Source of the DNA: JASLDZ01 sp964244065
Lineage (GTDB): Bacteria > Pseudomonadota > Alphaproteobacteria > Caulobacterales > Caulobacteraceae
Length of the DNA: 64,000 nucleotides
Assembly: GCA_964244065.1 (NCBI GenBank)
Contig: CAXTHH010000007.1
Coordinates: 1-64,000 of the forward strand
Reading direction: 5' to 3'
Shown: positions 27,624-36,560 of the stretch, one piece after another
Layout: each line of letters opens with the position of its first letter
Numbering within the stretch: the stretch's first letter is position 1
Notes under the pieces: model-generated
What the model saw: the letters and a program-made list of their open reading frames with translations, nothing else
Databases searched by the model: none
Told to the model about the DNA's origin: nothing
Program-made: the position numbers and the translations under genes

Positions 27624-27806
27624 ATGGCGGGCCTGAAGGACAAGCGCGGCTTCATCGACAAGGAACGCCTGGACCTCTCCGAGCGCCAGGCCGTCGAGTA
27701 CTGGTGCAAACGCTGGGGCGTCACCAAGGACCAACTCACCGCCGCCCACCGCAAGGTCGGCCGCCTGACCAAGGACATCGCGGCGGAGCTGGGGAAGAAG
27801 CGGTAG
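27624..27806 (+). CDS. DUF3606 small protein
   Basis: A 60-residue protein of the DUF3606 family. The signature is the short helical segment LDLSERQAVEYWCKRWGVTK followed by QLTAAHRKVGRLTKDIAAEL. The function is unknown. It starts two bases after the peptidase stop and is probably co-transcribed with it. Confidence 0.8.
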   Translation: MAGLKDKRGFIDKERLDLSERQAVEYWCKRWGVTKDQLTAAHRKVGRLTKDIAAELGKKR

Positions 27807-28034
27807 TCTGACCATCGCTGTCGTCTCGGCTGCGTTTGCGCGACACGCTACACGACAGGGATTGGTGAAGCCGGCGACGAGGCGGGTTCATGACCCGCAG
27901 GCTAAACCGTCCGTACAAACGGGATAAGTTCGACGGCTTCTCGCGCTATCCGGCGCAGCGCGGTTGCGCGGGCGAAACGCTCGCCATCCCGGCCCGGCAC
28001 GGTCTAGCCTGCGGTAAACAGCCCGAGGACATCC

Positions 28035-31000
28035 GTGCCCGCCGACTTCGACGCCTACTTCCGCGCCCTGGCCGAAACCGCTCGCGCCGACGACGATACA
28101 GAGCAGACGGACCGGCCAGAGCTGAAGGCGCTCCTGCAGGGCGCCGCGCAGGACGGCGCGGCGGGCACGCGCATCACGCATGAGCCTCGACGTGACAAAG
28201 CCGGCAAGGGATCTCCCGACTTCGCCGTGACGCGTGCGGGGCGAGTGATCGGCTACGTCGAGGTCAAGCCGATCGACGAGAACCTGTCCAAGGTTCTCAA
28301 CAGCGACCAGATCAAGAAGTACAAGGCCCTATCGCCCAACCTGATCCTTACCGACTATCTGGAGTTCATCTGGATCAGGCCTGGCGTGGAGGTCGAGCGG
28401 GTGCGGCTGGCCCACTCCACCGACCTGCAAGCCAAGAAGCTGGCGCTCAAGCCCGAGGCGGTGGCCGGCGTCCGCAAGCTCCTGGACGCCTTCTTCTCCG
28501 AAGCGCCGCAGAAGATCGGGCGGGCGGAGGAGCTGTCCAAGGCGCTGGCCAAGCGGGCGGCGCTGCTGCGCGACTTCCTGGCCGAGGAGCTGGCGCGGCA
28601 GGCCAAGGCCAAGACGCAAGGCAAGCTGCACGGCCTGTTCGAGGTGTTCCGCAGCCAGGTGTTCCACGAACTGACCACGCCCGACTTCGCCGACGCCTTC
28701 GCCCAGATGCTCACCTACGGCCTGTTCCTGGCGCGGCTGAACGCGCCGGCGGCCACGGCGGTGGACCTCTCGAACGTGCGCAAGCTGATCCCCGGCAGCT
28801 TCCGCCTGATCCGCGAGCTGGTGCAGTTCCTGGAGGAGATGGGCGAGCCCGAGTACCGGCCCGCCGCCTGGATCGTGGACGAGATCCTCTCCATCGTGAA
28901 CGGGATCGAACTGGCCTCCGTGCAGGCCGACCTGAGCTTCCGCGCGCGCAAGGCCATCAGCCGCAAGGTGCGCGCCGGCGACGAGGAGGAGCACCGCCTC
29001 TTCGAGCGCGACCCGTTCATCTACTTCTACGAGGACTTCCTGAAGGCCTACGACCCGGCCATGCGCAAGGGTCGCGGCGTCTACTACACGCCGCCGCCGG
29101 TGGTGAACTTCATCGTGCGCGCGGTGGACGACATCCTGAAGAGCGAGTTCAAGATCAAGGACGGGTTGGCCGACAAGAACAAGGTCACCGTGCTCGATTT
29201 CGCCTGCGGCACCGGCACCTTCCTGCTGGAGGTGTTCGAGCGCATCTTCGACAACATCGGCGGCGCGGACTCGGGCAAGGCGCGCGCGGTGGTGGACGAG
29301 CACCTGACCAAGAACGTCTACGGCTTCGAATACCTGATCGCCCCCTACACGATCGCGCACCTGAAGCTGTCGCAATACCTGGCCGACAAGAAGCTGCCGC
29401 TGATCGAGGGCGAGCGGCTGCAGGTGTTCCTGACCAACACGCTGGAACCGATCGAACCGCAGGCGAGCTTGTTACTGCCGGCGCTGTCGGCCGAGGCGGA
29501 AGAGGCGCAGGCGATCAAGGACAAGCCGGTCCTCGTGATCGTCGGCAACCCGCCGTATTCGGGCCATAGCAAGAACATGGGAGCAGACGCGCGGGCCTCA
29601 GTTGAAGCTTATCGCCACGGCTTCCCCGAGCTGTCGAAGCCCGCACAGGGCAAGTGGCTGCAGGACGACTACGTCAAATTCATTCGCTTCGCCCAGACTA
29701 AGATGGACGCTGTCGAGGAGGGCGTTGTCGGCGTCATCAGCAACCACTCATGGCTCGATAATCCGACGTTCAAGGGCATGCGCAAGTCGCTGATGCAGAC
29801 ATTCGATCAGATGTATGTGCTCGATCTGCATGGCAACACGAAGAAGAAGGAGCGAACCCCGACCGGAGACGTGGACGACAATGTCTTCGACATCGAGCAG
29901 GGCGTCGCCATCGCGATCTTCGTGAAGAAACCCGACTCCGAGCGCGGCGTCTGGCACGGCGACCTCTGGGGCAAGCGGCTGACCAAGTATGAAGCGCTTG
30001 CAAGTGGAGCTTTGTCGGCAAATGCAGCAGCTCCACTTGAACCCGAAGCTCCTGACTGGCTAATACGACCGCAAGATAAGGTCGCCGTGGCCGCTTACCG
30101 CGATCTGTGGGCGGTTCCCGACATCTTCAGCCAACTGGGCGATCCCGCGCCGGGGTTTGTCACCACCCAGGATCAGTTCGCCATATCCTTCTCGGCGCAG
30201 GAAGCGCGAGAGAAGGTCCAGATGCTGCTATCCGCTAAGGACGAGGCGGAAGCACGAAGAACCTTCCGCCTCTGCACCCAGGATCAATGGAACTACGATC
30301 GCGCTACAGCTGAGTTGCCCCATCTCGATCTGGACCAAAACACCGTTGAGGTGACGTACCGGCCCTTCGACGAGCGTTGGACGATCTGGGATCGGAACGT
30401 TACGGTACACCGACGGGAACGGGTTATGCGGCATATGTTCTCACACAACGTAGCGCTGCTCACCGCTCGCAGCAATAAATCACCAACTCAAGATCACTTT
30501 TTTGTTGCCGACAAGCCTAGTGAAACCAAAGCGGCCGAGTCTACCATCCAATCGTATTCGTTTCCTCTCTATGAGAAAATCAGCTCATCCCCAAATGATT
30601 TGCGGGAGAATATTTCGCCGAGCTTTCGAGACTACCTCGACCGCCGCTATCGCCACCATCTCACACCCGAGCAGATTTTCGGCTATATCTACGCCGCACT
30701 CTACGCTTCAACCTATCGGAGACGCTACGCCGAGTTCTTGAGAGCAGGCTTCCCGCGCATCCCCTTTCCCGAGACGCGCGAGGCGTTCGAGGCGATGAGC
30801 GAGCTCGGGTGGGAGTTGGCGCAGGTGCACCTGCTGCGGACCAAGCCCGACCACGCGCTCGCCGACTTTCCTGAGAAGGGCTCCGACGAGGTCGAATTCG
30901 TGCGCTACGCGCCTAAGGACGAGGCGATCGAGATCAACGCCCATCCCAAGACCAAGCGGGTGCAGCGCTTCGCCCCCGTGCCGCAGGCGGTGTGGGACTT

Positions 31001-31196
31001 CCACATCGGCGGCTACCAGGTGCTCGACAAATACCTGAAGAGCCGCAAGGGCCGGAAGCTGTCGCTGGACGAGATCAACCACGTGGCCGACATCGCCGGC
31101 GCGCTGCAGTTCACCCTGGCCCAGATGGCGCGCATCGACGCCGCCTACCTCGCCGCCTTCCCCGACCGCGCGAAGGCCAGCGACGGCGGGGGATAA
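28035..31196 (+). CDS. Single-chain restriction-modification enzyme, type IIG / helicase-less type ISP-like
   Basis: A 1053-residue combined nuclease-methyltransferase. The N-terminus holds a PD-(D/E)xK nuclease (PDF with Asp62; YVEVK with Glu76 and Lys78). A helical linker follows, then an N6-adenine methyltransferase with motif X (RKGRGVYYTPPPVVNFIV, 344-361), motif I (LDFACGTGTF, 387-396) and motif IV (NPPYSG, 505-510). The C-terminal ~450 residues resemble the type ISP target-recognition region (YRPFDERWTIWD; EQIFGYIYAALYAS; FHIGGYQVLDKYLKSRKGRK). True type ISP enzymes have a helicase between nuclease and methylase; it is missing here. Start GTG at 28035. The section at about 29,570-30,760 is much less GC-rich than both flanks, suggesting exchange of the recognition region. 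Confidence 0.85.
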   Translation: MPADFDAYFRALAETARADDDTEQTDRPELKALLQGAAQDGAAGTRITHEPRRDKAGKGSPDFAVTRAGRVIGYVEVKPIDENLSKVLNSDQIKKYKALSPNLILTDYLEFIWIRPGVEVERVRLAHSTDLQAKKLALKPEAVAGVRKLLDAFFSEAPQKIGRAEELSKALAKRAALLRDFLAEELARQAKAKTQGKLHGLFEVFRSQVFHELTTPDFADAFAQMLTYGLFLARLNAPAATAVDLSNVRKLIPGSFRLIRELVQFLEEMGEPEYRPAAWIVDEILSIVNGIELASVQADLSFRARKAISRKVRAGDEEEHRLFERDPFIYFYEDFLKAYDPAMRKGRGVYYTPPPVVNFIVRAVDDILKSEFKIKDGLADKNKVTVLDFACGTGTFLLEVFERIFDNIGGADSGKARAVVDEHLTKNVYGFEYLIAPYTIAHLKLSQYLADKKLPLIEGERLQVFLTNTLEPIEPQASLLLPALSAEAEEAQAIKDKPVLVIVGNPPYSGHSKNMGADARASVEAYRHGFPELSKPAQGKWLQDDYVKFIRFAQTKMDAVEEGVVGVISNHSWLDNPTFKGMRKSLMQTFDQMYVLDLHGNTKKKERTPTGDVDDNVFDIEQGVAIAIFVKKPDSERGVWHGDLWGKRLTKYEALASGALSANAAAPLEPEAPDWLIRPQDKVAVAAYRDLWAVPDIFSQLGDPAPGFVTTQDQFAISFSAQEAREKVQMLLSAKDEAEARRTFRLCTQDQWNYDRATAELPHLDLDQNTVEVTYRPFDERWTIWDRNVTVHRRERVMRHMFSHNVALLTARSNKSPTQDHFFVADKPSETKAAESTIQSYSFPLYEKISSSPNDLRENISPSFRDYLDRRYRHHLTPEQIFGYIYAALYASTYRRRYAEFLRAGFPRIPFPETREAFEAMSELGWELAQVHLLRTKPDHALADFPEKGSDEVEFVRYAPKDEAIEINAHPKTKRVQRFAPVPQAVWDFHIGGYQVLDKYLKSRKGRKLSLDEINHVADIAGALQFTLAQMARIDAAYLAAFPDRAKASDGGG

Positions 31197-31204
31197 GTTC
31201 GCGG

Positions 31205-31220
31205 CCCCGCTCGCGCGGGG
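31205..31220 (+). terminator. Possible hairpin terminator after the restriction enzyme gene
   Basis: CCCCGC-tcgc-GCGGGG forms a 6-bp stem nine bases after the stop at 31196. No T-tract follows, so the call is weak. Confidence 0.3.
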
Positions 31221-31268
31221 TGCCGGGGATGGGCAGACTGGCTTGGTCGAATCATGGAGGCTGGTCAC

Positions 31269-31565
31269 GTGCCCGCCGCTCAACGCTCCCTCTTCCCCGA
31301 ACCGCAGGGCGACCTATTCGGCGAGGCCGAGCCGCTGCCGCGCGCAGTCTACACGCCCAAGCCCGAGCACGTGCGGGCCGGGCTGATCTCCGCGTTGGCC
31401 GCCCTGCGCGGGGCGGAGCGCTGGCCTTGGGCGCCCGTGAAGCTGCAGCTGCAGCGCGAGACGGTGTGGCCCTACCTGATCCGGCTGCTGCCCGACCGCG
31501 AGGAGGCCGCGCGTTGGGAGGCGGACCTGGCCGCCGAGGCCGCCCGGCTGGACGCCGCCGTCTGA
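31269..31565 (+). CDS. Conserved small protein of unknown function
   Basis: A 98-residue protein seen across alphaproteobacteria, with the recognisable pattern RSLFPEPQGDLFG, YTPKPEHVRAGL and ERWPWAPVKLQLQRETVWPY. I prefer the GTG at 31269 because GGAGG (31256-31260) lies eight bases before it; the ATG at 31254 would place that site inside the gene. Its function is unknown. It converges with the histidine kinase at 31569 with a gap of only three bases. Confidence 0.75.
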   Translation: MPAAQRSLFPEPQGDLFGEAEPLPRAVYTPKPEHVRAGLISALAALRGAERWPWAPVKLQLQRETVWPYLIRLLPDREEAARWEADLAAEAARLDAAV

Positions 31566-31568
31566 CGC

Positions 31569-32972
31569 CTACTCCGCCGCGGGAAGGCTCATCGCCACGC
31601 GCAGGCCAGGTCCCTGGCCGTCCACGGCGCCCGGGCCGTCATCCAGGTCCAGGCGGCCGCCGTGGGCGTCGATCACGGCGCCGACCAGGCTGAGGCCCAG
31701 GCCCGCGCCCGGCTGGGTGCGGCTGTTCTCCAGGCGGACGAAGCGCTCCAGCACGCGGCCGCGGTCGGCGGCGGGCACGCCGGGGCCGGTGTCGGTGACG
31801 CTGGCCTCGATCTCGCCCGAGCTGCGGCGGCGGGTGCGCAGCATAACCGCGCCGCCCGCGGGCGTGTACTTGACCGCGTTGTCGAGGAGGTTGGCGAGGG
31901 CCTGGGCCATGAACTCGCGGTCGCCGCGGATCATCAGGCGGGGGCTCAGCTCCGCGCCGAACTCCAGCCCCTTGTCCTCGCACACCACGCCGTAGAGCTC
32001 GGCCACGCCCTCGGCCAGTTCGGACAGGTCGAACACGGCGGGGTTGGGCAGCTGGCCGGCGGCCTGCAGGCGGCTGATGGCCAGCACGGCGTTGAAGGTG
32101 CGCAGCACCCCGTCCGCGTCCTCCAGCGCGGTCTGCAGCGCGGCGACGGGATCGCCGTGGCCGCTCTCCGCCTCGATCAGCCCCACCTCCAGCCAGGCGC
32201 GCAGGCGGGTCAGCGGCGAGCGGAGGTCGTGGGCGATGGCGTCGCCCGCGTGGCGCAGGCCGCCCATCAGCCGCTCCAGCCGGTCGAGCATGGCGTTCAG
32301 GCCGACGGCCATCTCGTCCCACTCGTCGTCCACGCCGCGGACGGGGGCGCGGGCGCGCAGGTCGCCCTCGCGCACCGCCACCACCGCCGCGCGCAGCCCC
32401 TCGATGGAGCGGCTGACGTTGCGCGAGACCACCAGCCCGCCGATCAGCCCCAGGAGCACGATCAGCACGCCGGCCCCCCACAGGGCGCGCACGATGCGCA
32501 CGACGTAGGCGCGGCCCTCGCCGATGTCGGAGCCGACGAACAGCAGGCGCCCGTCCGCCAGCCGCACCTGCCGCCCCCAGGCGTTGCGCCGCACCACCGC
32601 CCCGTCGGCGTCCACGCTGGTGACCGCGAAGGAGGCGGAGCCGTCGGACGCCGCGGGCCGGTCCAGCGGCGAGCGGGCGATGTTGCCCGTGATCGTGCGC
32701 CCGTCGGGCTCCATGTAGAGGTAGAACAGCGGCCGCTCGCCCGAGGCCCGCTCGATCAGCGCCAGGTTGAGCGCCGAGGGGCCGCCCTGCAGCCGCACGG
32801 CCTCCAGGCTGGCGAGCTCGCGCGTCACCTCAGCATCGGCCCGCCGGGTCACCTCGCCGGCCGTGGCCACGTATATGTACGCCAGGAACGCCCCCGCCAC
32901 CGCCGCGAACAGGGCCAGGAACAGGAGGGTGAGGCGGAAGGGGGTGGTGCGGAGGAGGGCGGGGAGCCTCAT
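31569..32972 (-). CDS. HAMP-containing membrane sensor histidine kinase
   Basis: A 467-residue kinase with two transmembrane helices (residues about 12-36 and 157-180) flanking a ~120-residue periplasmic sensor, followed by a HAMP domain (SRNVSRSIEGLRAAVVAVRE), the His box DAIAHDLRSPLTRLRAWLEV and a complete ATPase domain (NLLDNAVKYTPAGG; DTGPGVPAADRGR; GAGLGLSLVGAVI). The HDLRSPLTRLR His box is of the HPK1a type often paired with OmpR-like regulators. Its regulator is at 33472, but a DUF559 gene and a repeat lie between them. The start overlaps the DUF559 stop by four bases. Confidence 0.9.
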   Translation of the reverse strand: MRLPALLRTTPFRLTLLFLALFAAVAGAFLAYIYVATAGEVTRRADAEVTRELASLEAVRLQGGPSALNLALIERASGERPLFYLYMEPDGRTITGNIARSPLDRPAASDGSASFAVTSVDADGAVVRRNAWGRQVRLADGRLLFVGSDIGEGRAYVVRIVRALWGAGVLIVLLGLIGGLVVSRNVSRSIEGLRAAVVAVREGDLRARAPVRGVDDEWDEMAVGLNAMLDRLERLMGGLRHAGDAIAHDLRSPLTRLRAWLEVGLIEAESGHGDPVAALQTALEDADGVLRTFNAVLAISRLQAAGQLPNPAVFDLSELAEGVAELYGVVCEDKGLEFGAELSPRLMIRGDREFMAQALANLLDNAVKYTPAGGAVMLRTRRRSSGEIEASVTDTGPGVPAADRGRVLERFVRLENSRTQPGAGLGLSLVGAVIDAHGGRLDLDDGPGAVDGQGPGLRVAMSLPAAE

Positions 32973-33319
32973 GGCTGCGGCTCCCGGTGCTGAAGGTGCG
33001 AAGTGACGCCGTAAAGCACGTCGTCGACGCGGCCGAGCACGTCGAAGTTGCCGTAGCGCAGGGTGAGGTAGCCCTCCCTCGCCAGCACCGCATCACGCAA
33101 GGCGTCGTGGGCGACCTGCTCGGGCTCGGCGTGCTGGCCGCCGTCGATCTCCACCACGAGCCGGTGCGAGTGGCAGACGAAATCCAGGATGTAGCCGCGG
33201 AACGGCGCTTGCCGGCGAAAGCGCCAGCCCTGCGCCTTCAGCTCACGGAGGCGCACCCACAGGCTCGCCTCGGCTGGTGTCAGAGTCCTGCGGAGAGCCC
33301 TCGCGCGCGCGACCGTCAT
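32969..33319 (-). CDS. DUF559 (Vsr-like endonuclease fold) protein
   Basis: A 116-residue DUF559 protein. The fold of very-short-patch-repair endonucleases is recognised from LTPAEASLWVRLRELKAQGW, FRRQAPFRGYILDFVC with Asp46 and LVVEIDGGQH with Glu57. Such genes are widespread singletons whose activity is largely untested. Here it lies inside a two-component operon, after a palindromic repeat and before the kinase, with a four-base overlap to the kinase start. That placement suggests insertion with the repeat and takeover of translational coupling. Confidence 0.85.
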   Translation of the reverse strand: MTVARARALRRTLTPAEASLWVRLRELKAQGWRFRRQAPFRGYILDFVCHSHRLVVEIDGGQHAEPEQVAHDALRDAVLAREGYLTLRYGNFDVLGRVDDVLYGVTSHLQHREPQP

Positions 33320-33322
33320 CGC

Positions 33323-33465
33323 TCTCCCTCCCCCTTGTGGGGAGGGGGGACCAGCCGAAGGCTGGTGGGCGGGGGTGCGCCACGCTCGACGTCGACCGTC
33401 GTGGATGGGGACCCCCACCCACCACGCTTCGCGTGGTCCCCCCTCCCCACAAGGGGGAGGGAGAA
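33323..33465. repeat. Palindromic repeat A, copy 2 (~143 bp)
   Basis: The same element as at 858-1000, in the same orientation. The outer arms read CTCCCTCCCCCTTGTGGGGA and TCCCCACAAGGGGGAGGGAG. The left inner hairpin is CCAGCCgaaGGCTGG and the right inner hairpin is CCACGCttcGCGTGG. It fills the space between the response regulator stop and the DUF559 start, so a transcript running through it would form a long hairpin between regulator and kinase. Confidence 0.88.
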
Positions 33466-33471
33466 GGTCAC

Positions 33472-34188
33472 CTAAGCATCCAGCCTGTAGCCCGCGCCTC
33501 GCACCGTCTGGAGCATCGGGTGGTCGAAGCCCTTGTCGATCTTGGCGCGCAAGCGGCTGATGTGGACGTCGATGACGTTGGTCTGTGGGTCGAAGTGGTA
33601 CTCCCAGACCTTCTCCAGCAGCATGGTGCGCGTGACGCTCTGGCCGGCGTGGCGCATCAGGAATTCGAGGAGCTGGAACTCGCGGGGCTGCAGGTCGATC
33701 TCGCGGCCGGCGCGGTGCACGGAGCGGCTGATCAGGTCCATCTCCAGCTCGCCCACCTTCAGCGAGGTGGCCACGGCGCCCGTCTCCCGGCGACGGCTCA
33801 GCGCCTCCACCCGGGCGATCAGTTCGGAGAAGGCGTAGGGCTTGACCAGGTAGTCGTCGCCGCCCGCCTTGAGGCCGGTGACCCGGTCCTCCACCTCGCC
33901 GAGGGCGGAGAGGAACAGCACGGGGGTGTCGTCGCCCTGGCGGCGCAGGGTGGAGACGGCGGTCAGGCCGTCCATCTCCGGCATCATGCGGTCGACCACC
34001 AGCACGTCGAAGCCGCCGGTCTCGGCGGCGGCAAGGCCGGCGCGGCCGTCGGGGGCGGTCACGGCGTCGTGCCCCGCCTCGGCCAGGCCCCGGGCCATGG
34101 CGGCGGAGGCCTCGGTGTCGTCCTCCATGATCAGAATGCGCAAACGCCCGCCCTCCGGCCCATCGATCCCGTTCGTGCGGGAGAGCAT
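33472..34188 (-). CDS. OmpR-family response regulator
   Basis: A 238-residue regulator. The receiver domain has the acidic pocket (LIMEDDTEA), phospho-acceptor Asp in VLVVDRMMPEMDG, the conserved Thr/Ser position in LFLSALGEV and Lys in DDYLVKPYAF. The C-terminal winged-helix DNA-binding domain shows LQPREFQLLEFLMRHAGQSV and NVIDVHISRLRAKIDKGFDH. It is presumably phosphorylated by the kinase at 31569. The ATG at 34188 leaves about 16 residues before the receiver; a TTG just before RILIMEDD is an alternative. It is 80 bp downstream of the DegP gene on the same strand. Confidence 0.92.
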   Translation of the reverse strand: MLSRTNGIDGPEGGRLRILIMEDDTEASAAMARGLAEAGHDAVTAPDGRAGLAAAETGGFDVLVVDRMMPEMDGLTAVSTLRRQGDDTPVLFLSALGEVEDRVTGLKAGGDDYLVKPYAFSELIARVEALSRRRETGAVATSLKVGELEMDLISRSVHRAGREIDLQPREFQLLEFLMRHAGQSVTRTMLLEKVWEYHFDPQTNVIDVHISRLRAKIDKGFDHPMLQTVRGAGYRLDA

Positions 34189-34268
34189 GGGGGAGAGCGG
34201 GCGGTCCGCTCAAGTGAAGCTTGCGTCAGGTGGCGCGCCGCGGCCGATCGGCCGCGGCGCGTCCGCCC

Positions 34269-35954
34269 TCAACGCCGCGCCGGCGGGGTGGTCGGCGCGG
34301 TGGGGGCGTCCAGCTTGATGGCGATGCCCCGGTTGCCGTTCGCGCCCACGTTGATGAGCAGGAACACGCTCGGCCGGCCGGCGCGGCGCGCCTCGGCCAC
34401 GGCAGCCGCGAACTCCGCCGCCGTGCCTACCGGCCGCTCGTTGGCCTGCACGATGACGAAGCCCGCGCGCAGGCCCTTCTTCGCCGCGTCCGACCCCGTG
34501 GCGACGTTGGTGATCAGGAGCCCGCGCACCTCGGGAGCGATCTTGTTCTCCTGCCGGCCCGCCGCGTCCAGCGGACGCACGGCGAGGCCGAGCGCCGTCT
34601 CGCGCACAGGCGCCTCGCGCTCCGGCCCGTTGCGGTCGGCGTCGGCGTTCTCGCTGGAGCCGGACTGGCCGTTCAGCTGCGCCACGGAGGGCCGCACGCC
34701 GGACGTGACGTTGATCGTGCGCACCTGCCCGCCGCGCCGCACCTCCAGCCGCATCACATCGCCCGAGCGGGTGCGCGCCACGGCGCGGGTCAGCTCGGAG
34801 CTGCCGTTGATCTTCTGGCCGTTGATCGACAGCACGATGTCGCCCACCTGCAGGCCCGCCCGCGCGCCCGGAGCCCCCGCCGTCAGGTCGGCGATCAGCG
34901 CCCCGGCGTTCTGGGGCAGGCCCAGCGCCTCGGCCTGCTCGTTGCCGACGTTGGTGATGGAGGCGCCGAGATACCCGCGCGTGATCTTACGCCCGGCGAT
35001 CAGGTCCTTCACGATGCTGTCGGCCGTCTCCGAAGGCACGGCGAAGCCGATGCCGATGGAACCGCCCGTGGACGAGTAGATCGCCGTGTTGACGCCGATC
35101 ACACGGCCGAACACGTCGAAGGTCGGTCCGCCCGAGTTGCCACGGTTGATGGGCGCGTCGATCTGCAGGTACTCGGCCGGCAGGCTGCCCTGGCTGTCGG
35201 GCGGCAGGTCGCGGCCGATGGCGGAGACGATGCCGGCCGTGGCGGTGCCGCCGAGCTGGAGCGGGTTGCCCACCGCCAGCACCCAGTCGCCCACGCGGGG
35301 CTTGGCCTGCGTCTCGAACTGCACGGCCGGGAACGGGCCGCCGTCCACCTTGATCACCGCCAGGTCGCTGTCCTCGTCGCGGCCGATCAGCCGGGCGGTC
35401 AGCTCGCGCTTGTCGGTGAGCGTCACGGTGATCTTGGTGGCGTTCTCGATCACGTGGTTGTTGGTGACGATGTAGCCCTCGGGCGAGACGAAGAAGCCCG
35501 AGCCGGCGGCCTGCGCCTCCGGGCCGTCCGCGTCGCCGTCGCCGTCCGTGTCGCCGTTCGGGGCCAGCGGCCGTCCGTCGGGCCCGCGGCGCGAGCCGAG
35601 GCCCGGGCCGGTGTTCGGGGCGGTCCCGCCGCCCTGGCCGCCGCGGCCGCCCGGGCCCTGGCGGAACTGCGGCAGCTGGTTGAACGGGAAGGGCAGCTGC
35701 TGCTGCAGCTCGCTGCGCGGCACCCGCGCGGTGACGGTGATGGAGACCACCGCGGGCGACACGCGCTCGAAGATGTCGGCGAACGACGGCACGCCGCCCG
35801 GCGGGGGCGCGAAGATCGGGGCGGTGGCGGCGCGCTGCACGCGCTCCTGCGCCTGCGCAGCCGGCAGGGCGAGGCCGACGCCCGCCGCCGCGGTGGCGGC
35901 CATGCCGACGCCGGCGAGGGCGCCGGCGATGAAACCCTTGTTGGGCAAAGCCAT
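34269..35954 (-). CDS. DegP/HtrA-family periplasmic serine protease with two PDZ domains
   Basis: A 561-residue Do-like protease and chaperone for envelope proteins. It has a signal peptide (to about residue 36), a trypsin-like domain with catalytic triad His167 (VTNNHVIE), Asp197 (DEDSDLAVIK) and Ser274 (NRGNSGGP), and two PDZ domains (around 330-420 and 455-545). An unusual Gly/Gln/Asp-rich linker lies between residues 95 and 148, including a calcium-loop-like DTDGDGDADG. The neighbouring two-component pair downstream might regulate envelope stress, as in other proteobacteria; that link is inference. Confidence 0.93.
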   Translation of the reverse strand: MALPNKGFIAGALAGVGMAATAAAGVGLALPAAQAQERVQRAATAPIFAPPPGGVPSFADIFERVSPAVVSITVTARVPRSELQQQLPFPFNQLPQFRQGPGGRGGQGGGTAPNTGPGLGSRRGPDGRPLAPNGDTDGDGDADGPEAQAAGSGFFVSPEGYIVTNNHVIENATKITVTLTDKRELTARLIGRDEDSDLAVIKVDGGPFPAVQFETQAKPRVGDWVLAVGNPLQLGGTATAGIVSAIGRDLPPDSQGSLPAEYLQIDAPINRGNSGGPTFDVFGRVIGVNTAIYSSTGGSIGIGFAVPSETADSIVKDLIAGRKITRGYLGASITNVGNEQAEALGLPQNAGALIADLTAGAPGARAGLQVGDIVLSINGQKINGSSELTRAVARTRSGDVMRLEVRRGGQVRTINVTSGVRPSVAQLNGQSGSSENADADRNGPEREAPVRETALGLAVRPLDAAGRQENKIAPEVRGLLITNVATGSDAAKKGLRAGFVIVQANERPVGTAAEFAAAVAEARRAGRPSVFLLINVGANGNRGIAIKLDAPTAPTTPPARR

Positions 35955-36071
35955 GGGTGTGTTTCGTGTCCCTCGTCCGGCGCGGAACGCCGCGCAGCAT
36001 CGGACGGTGATGTGAAAGCCTGAGAGTTACGCGGGTTGCGGCGCCGAACTCGCGCCGCGCTCCCGAGCGTT

Positions 36072-36560
36072 TCACACGGGCGCGGTGGTGTCCGTGGGGC
36101 CGCTCTGCGGCGGAACCGTGACAGGAGAGTCGAGCGCCGCCAAGCGGGTGCGCTCCTCGCCCGTGAGTTCGGCGTCCAGCACCTCGCGGCGGGTGCGGGC
36201 GCGGAGCAGGAAGGCGGCGAGGCCGGCGATTACGATGGCGAGCGGCGCGAGCCACAGCACGGCGTTTCCGAGCGACAGCCGCGGGCGCAGCAGCACGAAT
36301 TCGCCGTAGCGGTCGGTGAGGGAGGCCTTGATCTCCCGGTCGGTGCGGCCGGCCGCCATCTCCTGGCGGACCAGGGCGCGCAGGTCGGCGGCGAGGTCGG
36401 CCTCGCTGTCGTCGATGCTCTCGTTCTGGCAGACCACGCAGCGGATCTGGCGGTAGAGGGCGTGGGCGCGCGCCTCGGTGGCCGGATCGGAGCGCGGAGG
36501 CGGGGCGGCGGCGGCCGTGGTCAGCAGCGCCAGGGCGGCGAGCAGGGCGGGCGCCCTCAC
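36072..36560 (-). CDS. ccmH: Cytochrome c maturation protein CcmH
   Basis: A 162-residue CcmH/CycL. After a signal peptide it has the thiol pair in LYRQIRCVVCQNESIDDSEA (Cys41, Cys44), used to reduce apocytochrome c before heme attachment, and a C-terminal membrane anchor (LWLAPLAIVIAGLAAFLL). It is coupled to ccmF by a four-base overlap. A ccmG (dsbE) thioredoxin gene, usually between ccmF and ccmH, is missing here. Confidence 0.94.
   Translation of the reverse strand: MRAPALLAALALLTTAAAAPPPRSDPATEARAHALYRQIRCVVCQNESIDDSEADLAADLRALVRQEMAAGRTDREIKASLTDRYGEFVLLRPRLSLGNAVLWLAPLAIVIAGLAAFLLRARTRREVLDAELTGEERTRLAALDSPVTVPPQSGPTDTTAPV

Noticed and set aside
27890..28183. 97-residue frame overlapping the start of the restriction enzyme
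   Set aside because: It overlaps the nuclease gene in another frame and lacks a ribosome-binding site or conserved-looking sequence; treated as leader DNA.
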